A stretch of DNA of 43,369 nucleotides. It comes from CAYVUI01 sp964454745 (GTDB lineage: Bacteria; Planctomycetota; Phycisphaerae; Sedimentisphaerales; Anaerohalosphaeraceae). Below, piece after piece: positions 7,505 through 14,773 of this stretch. Location: contig CAYVUI010000023.1 of NCBI GenBank assembly GCA_964454745.1, forward strand, positions 1-43,369, read 5' to 3'. The notes beneath the pieces are model-generated. The model was not told the origin of the DNA and did no database searches. It saw nothing but the letters and a program-made list of their open reading frames with translations. Positions within the stretch are counted from its first letter, which is position 1, and every line of letters starts with the position of its first letter. The translations under genes and the position numbers were made by a program.

Positions 7505-7849
7505 TCAGTCCTTTTTCTTCGGGGAGGTTTTCTTTTCCGCGGCGGGTTTGGAGGTTTCTTTCGCAGCGGGACAGGAATCACAGCTTTTCGCACATGCGGC
7601 GGTGTCTTTTTTCTCTGTTTTGGTGTCCGGTTTTTTGTCGCTTTCCGCGGCTTTTTTGTAGGAGTCGCTGCGGTAATCGGTTTCGTAGAAGCCAGAGCCT
7701 TTGAAGATGATGCCGGCACCGGTGCCGAGGAGACGTTTGAGGGACATTTTTCCGCACTCGGGGCATTTTTTGAGCGGCTTGGCGGTGATAGACTGGAACT
7801 CTTCGAAGAGGTGTTCACAGTTGCTGCATTTGTAATCGTATGTAGGCAT
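7505..7849 (-). CDS. FmdB-family zinc ribbon protein
   Basis: A 114-residue protein with a typical FmdB/CxxC_CXXC_SSSS N-terminus: MPTYDYKCSNCEHLFE, then KKCPECG, giving the four-cysteine zinc ribbon in residues 1-40. GTGAGIIFKGSGFYETDYRS (about 43-62) is the conserved tail of this domain. The rest is a lysine-rich low-complexity extension with a second cysteine cluster, CAKSCDSC. Family members are often called putative regulatory proteins, but no molecular function is established. AGGAG lies eight bases before the ATG. The gene follows grpE by 11 bases and is the last of the chaperone cluster, which suggests a link to protein quality control; that is inference from context. Confidence 0.88.
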   Translation of the reverse strand: MPTYDYKCSNCEHLFEEFQSITAKPLKKCPECGKMSLKRLLGTGAGIIFKGSGFYETDYRSDSYKKAAESDKKPDTKTEKKDTAACAKSCDSCPAAKETSKPAAEKKTSPKKKD

Positions 7850-7860
7850 GGATTCGGCTC

Positions 7861-8517
7861 CTACTGATCGGTGTCCTGTTTCGGGTTTTTGTTATTTTCT
7901 TTTTCGTCAAAACTTTCGACTTCTTTGACTTCTACGCTGTTGGAATCGGCATTGTTTTCCACGGGCATGTCGGGATTTTTATTGACGATGACCTTTGCGG
8001 GGCGAAGGACTTCGTCGTTTAGCATGTAGCCTTTCTGGAATTCCTCGAGGACGACGTTGTCGGGCTTGCCGGCTTCGTTTCGCTGCATCATGGCTTCATG
8101 CCGCGAAGGATCGAAGGATTCGCCGGTGTCATTCATTTGCGTGATGCCGTGGTTTTTCAGGGCGTCGAGCATGTGGTCGAAGATCATGCGGACGCCTTTT
8201 AGGATCTGTTCGCTGTCCTGGGCGGTCTCTCCGCTGGCCAGGGCGTGCTCAAAGGTGTCGAGGCTGGGCAGCAGGGAGCGGAAGATGGACCGCTTTTCGT
8301 ACATGACCGAGTCGGCGATCTGGCGGGGCGCGCGTTTCTGATAGTTGGCGTAGTCGGCGCTGATCCGCTGGAACTTTGCCCCCAGTTCCTCTTTTTCTTT
8401 AACGAGCTCATCCATCTTGGCTTCGAGCTTTTCGATCTGTTCACGGTAGTCGTCGACTTGCTGCTGGAGCGAGTCGAGGTCTTTGGCTTTTTCTTTTTTG
8501 GATTTATCCTTGCTCAT
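7861..8517 (-). CDS. grpE: Nucleotide exchange factor GrpE
   Basis: GrpE is the homodimeric nucleotide exchange factor that releases ADP from DnaK during the Hsp70 cycle. The 218-residue protein has the expected layout: a charged N-terminal tail, a long coiled coil (about residues 14-60, QQQVDDYREQIEKLEAKMDEL), the helical core (YANYQKRA, LLPSLDTFEHAL) and the C-terminal beta-wing with FDPSRHEAM, LEEFQKGYML and LRPAKVIV. An acidic, asparagine-rich tail of about 35 residues follows the wing and is longer than usual. The gene lies 26 bases after dnaJ. No dnaK is present in this window, so the Hsp70 itself must be encoded elsewhere. Confidence 0.96.
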   Translation of the reverse strand: MSKDKSKKEKAKDLDSLQQQVDDYREQIEKLEAKMDELVKEKEELGAKFQRISADYANYQKRAPRQIADSVMYEKRSIFRSLLPSLDTFEHALASGETAQDSEQILKGVRMIFDHMLDALKNHGITQMNDTGESFDPSRHEAMMQRNEAGKPDNVVLEEFQKGYMLNDEVLRPAKVIVNKNPDMPVENNADSNSVEVKEVESFDEKENNKNPKQDTDQ

Positions 8518-8543
8518 GGTTTCGCCCTGTATGGTACGGCCGC

Positions 8544-9686
8544 TTAGTTGCCGCCGAAATGTTCCTTGAGTTTCTCGAAGAAGTTTTTGCTTTCCGGCAT
8601 TACGTTTTTGTCTTCAGTTTCCGCGAAGGCACGGAGAATTTTTTCCTGGTCGTTTGTAAGCCTCTGCGGGATTTCGATGGCGACACGGATCAGCTCGTCG
8701 CCGCGTGAACCGGTGCGGAGATCGGGCAGGCCCTGGCCCTTGATGCGGAAGACGTTTCCGTGCTGGGTGCCGGGGTTGATGCGAAGCTGCTTGGTTCCGG
8801 TCAGGCTGGGTACCTCGATCGACGCGCCCAGTGCCGCCTGTGTGAAGCTGATCGGTACGGTGGCGATGAGGTTGTTGGCCTCGCGCATGAGGAAGGGGTG
8901 TGCCTTGACGCGGACGTAGCAGTAGAGGTCGCCGCGGGGTCCGTTGTTGCGTCCGGGTTCGCCTTCGCCGCTGACGCGGATGCCCTGTCCTTCGTGTACA
9001 CCTGCGGGGATTTTGACGTTGACCCTTCGGTTGGTCGGTACGGTGCCTTTGCCCTTGCACTTGGAGCAGGGGTCTTTGATGACCTGTCCCTGTCCCTGGC
9101 AGGACGGGCAGGTGGAGACCATCTGGAAAAAGCCGCCCAGGCCTGCTTTCTGGACCTGTCCGGTTCCGCCGCAGGAGGGGCAGCGGACGGGCTTTTTGCC
9201 CTTGGCACATCCCGAGCCGGAGCAGGAGGGGCAGAGGTCCTGGCGGGTGAATTCGATGGTTTTTTCGGCGCCGGAGTTGATCTCTTCGAGGGTCAGCTCG
9301 ACGGTGGTTTCGAGGTCGTATCCGCGGGTAGGTGCGTTGGGCTGGCGGCCTCTTCTTGAACGGCCGCGGGAGCCAAAAATGTCGAAGTCGCCGAAGATAT
9401 CGCTGAAGATGTCGCCGATGTCCTGTACGTTCATATGCGAGTAGTCTCGCATGCCCGCGCCGCGGAGGCCGTCGTGGCCGAACTGGTCGTACCGCTGGCG
9501 CTTGGAGGGGTCGCTGAGGACCTCGTAGGCCTCGGCGAGTTCCTTGAATTTTTCCTCGGCTTCCTTGTTGCCGGGGTTTTTGTCGGGGTGGTACTTGATG
9601 GCGAGGCGGCGGTAGGCACGTTTGATATCGTCCGCACTTGCGCCTTTGCTCAGGCCGAGAACATCGTAATAATCGCGTTTAGCCAT
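8544..9686 (-). CDS. dnaJ: Chaperone protein DnaJ, type I
   Basis: DnaJ delivers unfolded clients to DnaK and stimulates its ATPase. All four parts of a class I J-protein are seen in 380 residues: J domain (1-70) with His33-Pro34-Asp35; a linker with little of the usual Gly/Phe richness, containing DIGDIFSDIFGDFDIFG; the zinc-binding region (152-213) with four CxxCxGxG motifs (CPSCSGSG, CPSCGGTG, CPSCQGQG, CSKCKGKG); and the C-terminal client-binding domain with IPAGVHEGQGIRV. The gene follows groEL1, but a strong terminator separates them only 18 bases before the dnaJ start, so dnaJ-grpE-fmdB are probably transcribed by partial read-through. Confidence 0.97.
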   Translation of the reverse strand: MAKRDYYDVLGLSKGASADDIKRAYRRLAIKYHPDKNPGNKEAEEKFKELAEAYEVLSDPSKRQRYDQFGHDGLRGAGMRDYSHMNVQDIGDIFSDIFGDFDIFGSRGRSRRGRQPNAPTRGYDLETTVELTLEEINSGAEKTIEFTRQDLCPSCSGSGCAKGKKPVRCPSCGGTGQVQKAGLGGFFQMVSTCPSCQGQGQVIKDPCSKCKGKGTVPTNRRVNVKIPAGVHEGQGIRVSGEGEPGRNNGPRGDLYCYVRVKAHPFLMREANNLIATVPISFTQAALGASIEVPSLTGTKQLRINPGTQHGNVFRIKGQGLPDLRTGSRGDELIRVAIEIPQRLTNDQEKILRAFAETEDKNVMPESKNFFEKLKEHFGGN

Positions 9687-9704
9687 TTACGTATCCCGTA
9701 TGAT

Positions 9705-9760
9705 AAAAAAGCCGGACCCGGTCTTTGCCGTGCATGTGCATGGCTCGACCGGACCCGGCT
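9705..9760 (-). terminator. Strong rho-independent terminator between groEL1 and dnaJ
   Basis: In the minus-strand transcript, arms at 9747-9760 and 9710-9723 pair over 14 positions (12 Watson-Crick, two G-U), enclosing a 23-base loop, followed by six U (9705-9710). It starts 12 bases after the groEL1 stop. There is little room for a new promoter before dnaJ, so it probably sets the ratio of GroEL to DnaJ/GrpE. Confidence 0.88.
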
Positions 9761-9772
9761 GGTATGGTTAAC

Positions 9773-11386
9773 TTATATCACGGCGCCGGTGACCACGTTA
9801 TCGGCGTCGTCATCCTTGAGGTCCGTGATCAGTACATTGGTTGTCAGCATCAGGCCTGCGACGGAGGCTGCATTTTGCAGTGCGACGCGTACGACCTTTG
9901 CCGGGTCGATGATGCCGGTTTTTACCATGTCTACAAATTTTCCGGTGCTGGCATCAAAGCCGGTGTTTCCGTCCTTTTCAAGGAGCTGGGCTACCACGAC
10001 ATCGCCGTCGCCGCCGCCGTTGTCCACGATCTGGCGTGTGGGGGCCTTGAGGGCATTGATCATGATGTCGAAGCCGACCTTTTCATCGCCGCGTGCCTTG
10101 GAGCGTGCCTTTTCGACATCCGCCAGTGCCCGGAGATAGATCACGCCGCCGCCGGGGATGACGCCTTCTTCGACCGCGGCCTTGGTTGCGGCCAGTGCGT
10201 CGTCGAGCAGGTCCTTGCGTTCCTTCATTTCGGCTTCGGTTGCAGCGCCTGCCTTGAGTACGGCTACGCCGCCGGTGAGCTTGGCCAGGCGTTCCTGGAG
10301 CTTTTCCTGGTCGTAGCTGCTGGTGGTCTTTTCGATCATGTTGCGGATCTGGTCGCAGCGGGCGGTGATGTCTTTCTTCTTGCCGGCGCCTTCGATGATC
10401 GTGGTGGTTTCCTTGCCGATGACGAGCTTTTTGGCCTTACCGAGCTGAGAGAGTTCAACGGATTCGAGCTTGATGCCGAGTTCTTCGCTGAGAACCTGTC
10501 CGCCGGTGAGGATCGCCATGTCCTGGAGCATAGCCTTGCGGCGGTCGCCAAAGCCGGGAGCCTTTACGGCACAGACTTTGAGTACGCCCTGGAGGCGGTT
10601 GATGACCAGTGCGGCGAGGGCTTCGCCTTCGATGTCTTCGGCGACGATCAGCAGGGAGGAGCCGGTCTGGGCGATCTTTTCGAGCAGGGGAACGATCTCG
10701 CGAACGTTGGAGATTTTCTGCTCGTTGAAGAGGATGTATGCATCTTCGAGTACGCATTCGAGCGATTCGGCGTTGGTCATGAAGTAGGGCGAGAGGTAGC
10801 CTTTGTCAAACTGCATGCCTTCGACGACGTGCAGTTCGGTTTCCATGCCCTTGCCTTCTTCGACCTCGATGACGCCTTCCTTACCGACCGCTTCCATGGC
10901 CTCGGCGATTTTCGCGCCGACGTCGGGATTGTTATTGGCCGAGATGGTCGCGACTTTTTCGACGTCCTTGCCCTTGACGTCCTTGCGAACGGATGCAACG
11001 TAATCCACCACGGCGTCAGCGGCCTTGAGGATTCCGCGCTGAAGAGCGACGGGGTTGACGCCTGCTGCGACGTGCTTTAGACCTTCGGAGTAGATTGCTT
11101 CGGCCAGAACCGTCGCGGTGGTGGTGCCGTCGCCGACGACATCGCTTGTCTTGCTGGCGACTTCGTTGACCATTTTCGCTCCCATGTTCTGGAACGGTTC
11201 GGGCAGTTCGATTTCTTTACTGACGGAAACGCCGTCCTTGGTGACCTTGGGGCTGCCGAAGCTTTTGTGCAGCAGCACGTTTCGCCCGGTCGGGCCCATG
11301 GTGACCTTTACCGCCGAGGCGAGGGTCGAGAGGCCCTTTTTGAGATTGGCCCGGGCGGTTTCCTGATACATAAGTTGTTTTGCCAT
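9773..11386 (-). CDS. groEL: Chaperonin GroEL, copy 1 (no Gly-Gly-Met tail)
   Basis: A 537-residue chaperonin subunit that would form tetradecameric rings and fold proteins with ATP and GroES. It shows VTMGPTGRNV, VTKDGVSVSKEIEL, the ATP site GDGTTTATVL, ISANNNPDVG, the apical domain with MQFDKGYLSPYF, and EEGVIPGGGV. The C-terminus ends in DDDADNVVTGAVI, without the Gly-Gly-Met repeat that lines the cavity in housekeeping GroELs. It differs clearly from the second GroEL at 11780-13462, so they are old paralogues rather than a recent duplication. The gene lies 32 bases after groES. Loss of the tail in one copy is common in bacteria with several GroELs and often goes with specialised clients. 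Confidence 0.96.
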   Translation of the reverse strand: MAKQLMYQETARANLKKGLSTLASAVKVTMGPTGRNVLLHKSFGSPKVTKDGVSVSKEIELPEPFQNMGAKMVNEVASKTSDVVGDGTTTATVLAEAIYSEGLKHVAAGVNPVALQRGILKAADAVVDYVASVRKDVKGKDVEKVATISANNNPDVGAKIAEAMEAVGKEGVIEVEEGKGMETELHVVEGMQFDKGYLSPYFMTNAESLECVLEDAYILFNEQKISNVREIVPLLEKIAQTGSSLLIVAEDIEGEALAALVINRLQGVLKVCAVKAPGFGDRRKAMLQDMAILTGGQVLSEELGIKLESVELSQLGKAKKLVIGKETTTIIEGAGKKKDITARCDQIRNMIEKTTSSYDQEKLQERLAKLTGGVAVLKAGAATEAEMKERKDLLDDALAATKAAVEEGVIPGGGVIYLRALADVEKARSKARGDEKVGFDIMINALKAPTRQIVDNGGGDGDVVVAQLLEKDGNTGFDASTGKFVDMVKTGIIDPAKVVRVALQNAASVAGLMLTTNVLITDLKDDDADNVVTGAVI

Positions 11387-11418
11387 TATTATATGCCTCC
11401 AAATGTGCGCCGGGGCGC

Positions 11419-11709
11419 TTATTTTTCAACGATTCCGAGAAGTTCCGATTCACGCATGATCTTGTATTCTTTTCCGTCGATGCTGATCTCACTTCCGCTG
11501 TACTTGCCGAACAGGACGGTGTCGCCCTTTTTGACGGCGAGCTTTGCGCGGCTGCCGTCGTCATTGAGCTTGCCGGGGCCTACGGCTTCGATCTTGCCCA
11601 TGAGGGGCTTTTCTTTCGCGGTTTCGGGCAGGACGATGCCGCCTGCTGTTTTTTCTTCCGCCTGCTGGGGCTTGACGACCACTCTGTCTTCCAAAGGTTT
11701 AAGTTTCAT
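11419..11709 (-). CDS. groES: Co-chaperonin GroES
   Basis: The 96-residue cap of the GroEL chamber. The family pattern is complete: KLKPLEDRVVVKP at the start, the mobile loop EEKTAGGIVLPETAKEKP (about residues 18-35) that docks on GroEL, VGPGKLNDDG, VKKGDTVLFGKYSG and the final LLGIV. AGGAG lies nine bases before the ATG. The gene sits between two groEL genes, 70 bases after groEL2 and 32 bases before groEL1, so a single GroES probably serves both chaperonins. Confidence 0.97.
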   Translation of the reverse strand: MKLKPLEDRVVVKPQQAEEKTAGGIVLPETAKEKPLMGKIEAVGPGKLNDDGSRAKLAVKKGDTVLFGKYSGSEISIDGKEYKIMRESELLGIVEK

Positions 11710-11779
11710 ATTTTCTGACTCCTGTATTTTCTGTCTAATTTTATTATATTTCCGTTTGGTTTTGCCTTGGATGAATGGC

Positions 11780-13462
11780 TTACATCATGCCCATGCCCGG
11801 CATTCCGCCGCCCATGCCGCCCATACCACCCATGCCGCCCATACCGCCCGGAGGCATACCGGCCGGAGCGTCGTCCTTGTCTTTGGGCTGCTCGGTGACC
11901 ACACAGTCGGTTGTCAGCAGCAGGCCCGCGACGGACGCGGCGTTTTGCAGTGCGATGCGTGTGACCTTGACCGGGTCGATGACACCGGCGTCGAAGAGGT
12001 CTTCGTAGGTGTCCTTGTCGGCGTTATAGCCGAAGCCGTCCTTGCCTTCGAGAACCTTGTTGATGACGAGTGTGCCGACCTGTCCGGCGTTGTCCGCGAT
12101 GTGGAAGCAGGGCATCCGCAGTGCATGTGCGATAATCTCGGCACCGGTTTTTTCGTCGCCGGAGAGTTTGAGCTTGTTGACCGCATCGAGGCAGCGGATC
12201 AGTGCGACGCCGCCGCCGGGTACGATGCCTTCTTCGATGGCAGCGCGGGTCGCGTGCAATGCGTCTTCGATGCGTGCTTTCTTTTCTTTCATTTCCGCTT
12301 CGCTGGCGGCCCCGACGTTGATCTGTGCTACGCCGCCGGAGAGCTTGGCGAGGCGTTCCTGGAGTTTTTCGCGGTCGTAGTCGCTGGTGGTCGCGTCGAT
12401 TTCCTGGCGAATCTGGTTGATCCGGCCCTGGATATCGGCGTTGGAGCCTGCGCCTTCGACGATGATGGTGTTGTCGTTGTCGATGGTGACCTTTTTGGCC
12501 TGGCCGAGCTGGCTGACGGTGACCGAGTCGAGCTCGATGCCGAGGTCCTTGAAGATCGGGGTTGCGCCGGTCAGTACGGCGATGTCCTGGAGCATGGCCT
12601 TTCGGCGGTCGCCGTAGCCGGGGGCCTTGACGGCACATACGTCGATGATGCCGCGGAGCTTGTTGACTACAAGCGTTGCCAGGGCTTCGCCCTCGACATC
12701 TTCTGCGATGATCAGCAGCGGGCGTTTGGCCTTTGCGATCGCTTCGAGAAGGGGGACGAGTTTCTGGACGTTGCTGATCTTTTCCTCGAAAACGAGGATA
12801 AAGGGTTTGTTCATTTCGGTGACCATGCGGTCCTGGTCGGTGACAAAGTGGGGGCTGAGGAAGCCGCGGTCGAACTGCATACCTTCTACGTAATCGACTT
12901 CGGTCTCAAGGCTCTTGCCCTCTTCGACGGTGATGACGCCGTCTTTTCCGACGCGGATGAATGCCTCGGCCATTTTCTTGCCGATTTCGGTATCGTTATT
13001 GGCTGAAATGGAGGCCACGTTGACGATATCGTCCTTTTTGTCGATATTGACGGGTTTTGCCAGCTTCACGAGCTGATCGGCCGCAGCGGTAACGGCTTTC
13101 TGGATACCGCGGTTGAGTGCCATGGCGTCTGCGCCCGCGGCGAGGTTCTTGAAGGCCTCTTTGAAGATCGCTTCGGTCAGTACCGTTGCGGTGGTTGTGC
13201 CGTCGCCGGCGATTTTTGATGTTTTGCTGGCCGCCTCTTTGACCAGTTTTGCGCCCATATTCTCGGCCTTGTCGAGAAGTTCGATCTCTTCGGCTACGGT
13301 CACGCCGTCCTTGGTGACCTTGGGTCCGCCCCAGCCTTTGTCGATAATCGCGTTTCGGCCCCTGGGTCCGAGCGTCGATTTGACCGCGGCGGCAAGCTTT
13401 TCCACGCCTGCCAGCAGGGCCTTACGGGCATCCGACTCGTAAGCTAAATCTTTCACTGCCAT
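11780..13462 (-). CDS. groEL: Chaperonin GroEL, copy 2 (with Gly-Gly-Met tail)
   Basis: A 560-residue GroEL of the housekeeping type. It carries STLGPRGRNAI, VTKDGVTVAEEIEL, GDGTTTATVL at the ATP site, ISANNDTEIG, MQFDRGFLSPHFVT and EEGIVPGGGV, and ends in repeated Gly-Gly-Met triplets closing with GMGMM. AGGAG eight bases before the ATG supports the start. It is the first gene of the cluster and may be transcribed with groES and groEL1. No CIRCE inverted repeat (HrcA operator) was found upstream of it or of groES, so control by another route is likely. Confidence 0.96.
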   Translation of the reverse strand: MAVKDLAYESDARKALLAGVEKLAAAVKSTLGPRGRNAIIDKGWGGPKVTKDGVTVAEEIELLDKAENMGAKLVKEAASKTSKIAGDGTTTATVLTEAIFKEAFKNLAAGADAMALNRGIQKAVTAAADQLVKLAKPVNIDKKDDIVNVASISANNDTEIGKKMAEAFIRVGKDGVITVEEGKSLETEVDYVEGMQFDRGFLSPHFVTDQDRMVTEMNKPFILVFEEKISNVQKLVPLLEAIAKAKRPLLIIAEDVEGEALATLVVNKLRGIIDVCAVKAPGYGDRRKAMLQDIAVLTGATPIFKDLGIELDSVTVSQLGQAKKVTIDNDNTIIVEGAGSNADIQGRINQIRQEIDATTSDYDREKLQERLAKLSGGVAQINVGAASEAEMKEKKARIEDALHATRAAIEEGIVPGGGVALIRCLDAVNKLKLSGDEKTGAEIIAHALRMPCFHIADNAGQVGTLVINKVLEGKDGFGYNADKDTYEDLFDAGVIDPVKVTRIALQNAASVAGLLLTTDCVVTEQPKDKDDAPAGMPPGGMGGMGGMGGMGGGMPGMGMM

Positions 13463-13507
13463 AAGCTGATTCTCCTGTCATTATTAAAATAACGGTTACA
13501 CTTTTCA

Positions 13508-13535
13508 ACTTTACATTGAATACCAGTGTTAGCAA
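13508..13535 (-). promoter_or_regulatory. Possible promoter of the chaperone cluster
   Basis: On the minus strand TTGCTA (13530-13535), 16 bases and TAAAGT (13508-13513) resemble a sigma70 promoter, each box matching four of six consensus bases. It would give a ~39-base leader before groEL2. The 255 bases between groEL2 and tsaB hold nothing else I recognise. Confidence 0.3.
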
Positions 13536-13717
13536 ACCCGGTACCACAATGGGAGCAGCGGGGTTGCCGGGGCAAAGCGAATTTCTGTAACGCTTTATTT
13601 TAAAATGATTTATCGCTTTTTTCGTTTGGATTGATTTTTGGAGTGTTTTCCAGTTTTTTCGGTGTCACTGCCCTTTTGACACGCTGGCGGGGCGGTTGCG
13701 GGGGCCATCTTGACAGG

Positions 13718-14440
13718 TCAGGGGCGATTGGTTTTCTCGACGGCGTCGGGTTTCTGGATGTAAATGGGGGTCAGAGTCGCGGGGTCGGAAAATTCGCCAT
13801 TTTGCGCCATTTCAAGGCCAATTTTGAGGACATTTTCGGCTCGGCAGGGCCAGTATTCAGGGTTCAGAATGTGAACATTCCCTTTTTTAAATGTATCCTT
13901 ATAATATAGGAGGCCCTCCCCGAGCAGGTGGATCGGTCCCGAATCGGGCGAGGCGAACCGAGTGAGGAAATCTTCGGCAGAGACCAGGAGGTTGGTTTCA
14001 ATGGGGGTCCAGTTTTCCTGCTGTTTTTTATAGACTCCGGCGAAAAATTGTTTCCGTTTCGCATCCAGTATGACTCCAATACGAGAAATTTTTTCGCCGA
14101 TTTCCTGCTGGGCGCGGTCGGCGTTTTGTGCAGCGGCATCGAGGGAATTTACGGCGATAATTCGTGTCTGATTGCTCAGGGCCATCATTTTTGCAAGGCT
14201 GACGGCGATTCGAAGACCTGTAAAGGAGCCCGGGCCGGCAGAAATGCAGACCTGGCGAATCGATTTTTCGTCGGCTTTTGCCCTTTGCATGACGTCTTTG
14301 ATCGCAGGGAATAATTCGGCGGTGTGCCGCATCGGGCCGGAAAATGTGTACGTAAACACCTCATTTTCAGCATTGGAAAGGGCGACGCTTCCGAGCCTGC
14401 CGGAGGTATCGACTGCGAGAGTAGTGTTGTTTGTCTTCAT
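13718..14440 (-). CDS. tsaB: tRNA threonylcarbamoyladenosine biosynthesis protein TsaB
   Basis: TsaB (YeaZ) is the scaffold partner of TsaD in making N6-threonylcarbamoyladenosine at position 37 of ANN-decoding tRNAs. The 240-residue protein has the ASKHA-type N-terminus LAVDTSGRLGSVAL, MRHTAELFPAI, the signature SAGPGSFTGLRIAVSLAKMMAL (split here by family convention around the GPGSFTG loop, about residues 69-75) and VILDAKRKQFFAGVY. The C-terminal half is less conserved, as usual. The gene stands alone, with TsaC, TsaD and TsaE not in view. There is no clear Shine-Dalgarno sequence; the upstream region is A-rich. Confidence 0.93.
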   Translation of the reverse strand: MKTNNTTLAVDTSGRLGSVALSNAENEVFTYTFSGPMRHTAELFPAIKDVMQRAKADEKSIRQVCISAGPGSFTGLRIAVSLAKMMALSNQTRIIAVNSLDAAAQNADRAQQEIGEKISRIGVILDAKRKQFFAGVYKKQQENWTPIETNLLVSAEDFLTRFASPDSGPIHLLGEGLLYYKDTFKKGNVHILNPEYWPCRAENVLKIGLEMAQNGEFSDPATLTPIYIQKPDAVEKTNRP

Positions 14441-14773
14441 TTTTGTATTTTTTACGGAATGATAAATTCAAAAATTTTTCTGTAACGTCATTATTGGTTT
14501 ATGGACTCTGTTTTTCGTGTATTTTTGGGCTTATTCTTCCATTACCATAGGTAGAGAATGTCCGGTTTGCAAGAAAATGGTTGTTCGGGACGAAAAAATT
14601 TTTCCCCTTGCAATGCATTCTGCTTGCCTATAAACTGCCGCGTTATTAGAATTACAGGTCTTATCAGTAGTTATAGTGTAGATAGAGTTGAATCAGGTTT
14701 TTTCTGATATCCTTTAACACGTGTCGTGGATGTCAGTTGCTATTATTGATATCAGGTATTTTATCGGAGAGAT
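14441..14773 (+). promoter_or_regulatory. 333-base divergent intergenic region with likely secretin promoter
   Basis: This AT-rich gap separates divergent tsaB and the secretin gene. TTGCAA (14608-14613) and TATAAA (14629-14634) with 15 bases between are the best promoter match for the secretin, giving a ~130-base leader. In the leader, ATCAG/CTGAT around a T-rich loop (about 14692-14710) could form a small hairpin. No coding sequence is seen. Confidence 0.4.

Noticed and set aside
9725..13006. Long open frames on the plus strand opposite the two groEL genes
   Set aside because: They mirror codon bias of real genes on the other strand; the translations match no family and have no plausible start signals.
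13662..13682. Inverted repeat GTGTCA...TGACAC downstream of tsaB
   Set aside because: A six-base stem without a T tract in either direction; too weak to call a terminator.
13463..13717. CIRCE operator or other heat-shock element before groEL2
   Set aside because: No TTAGCACTC-N9-GAGTGCTAA match was found here or before groES.
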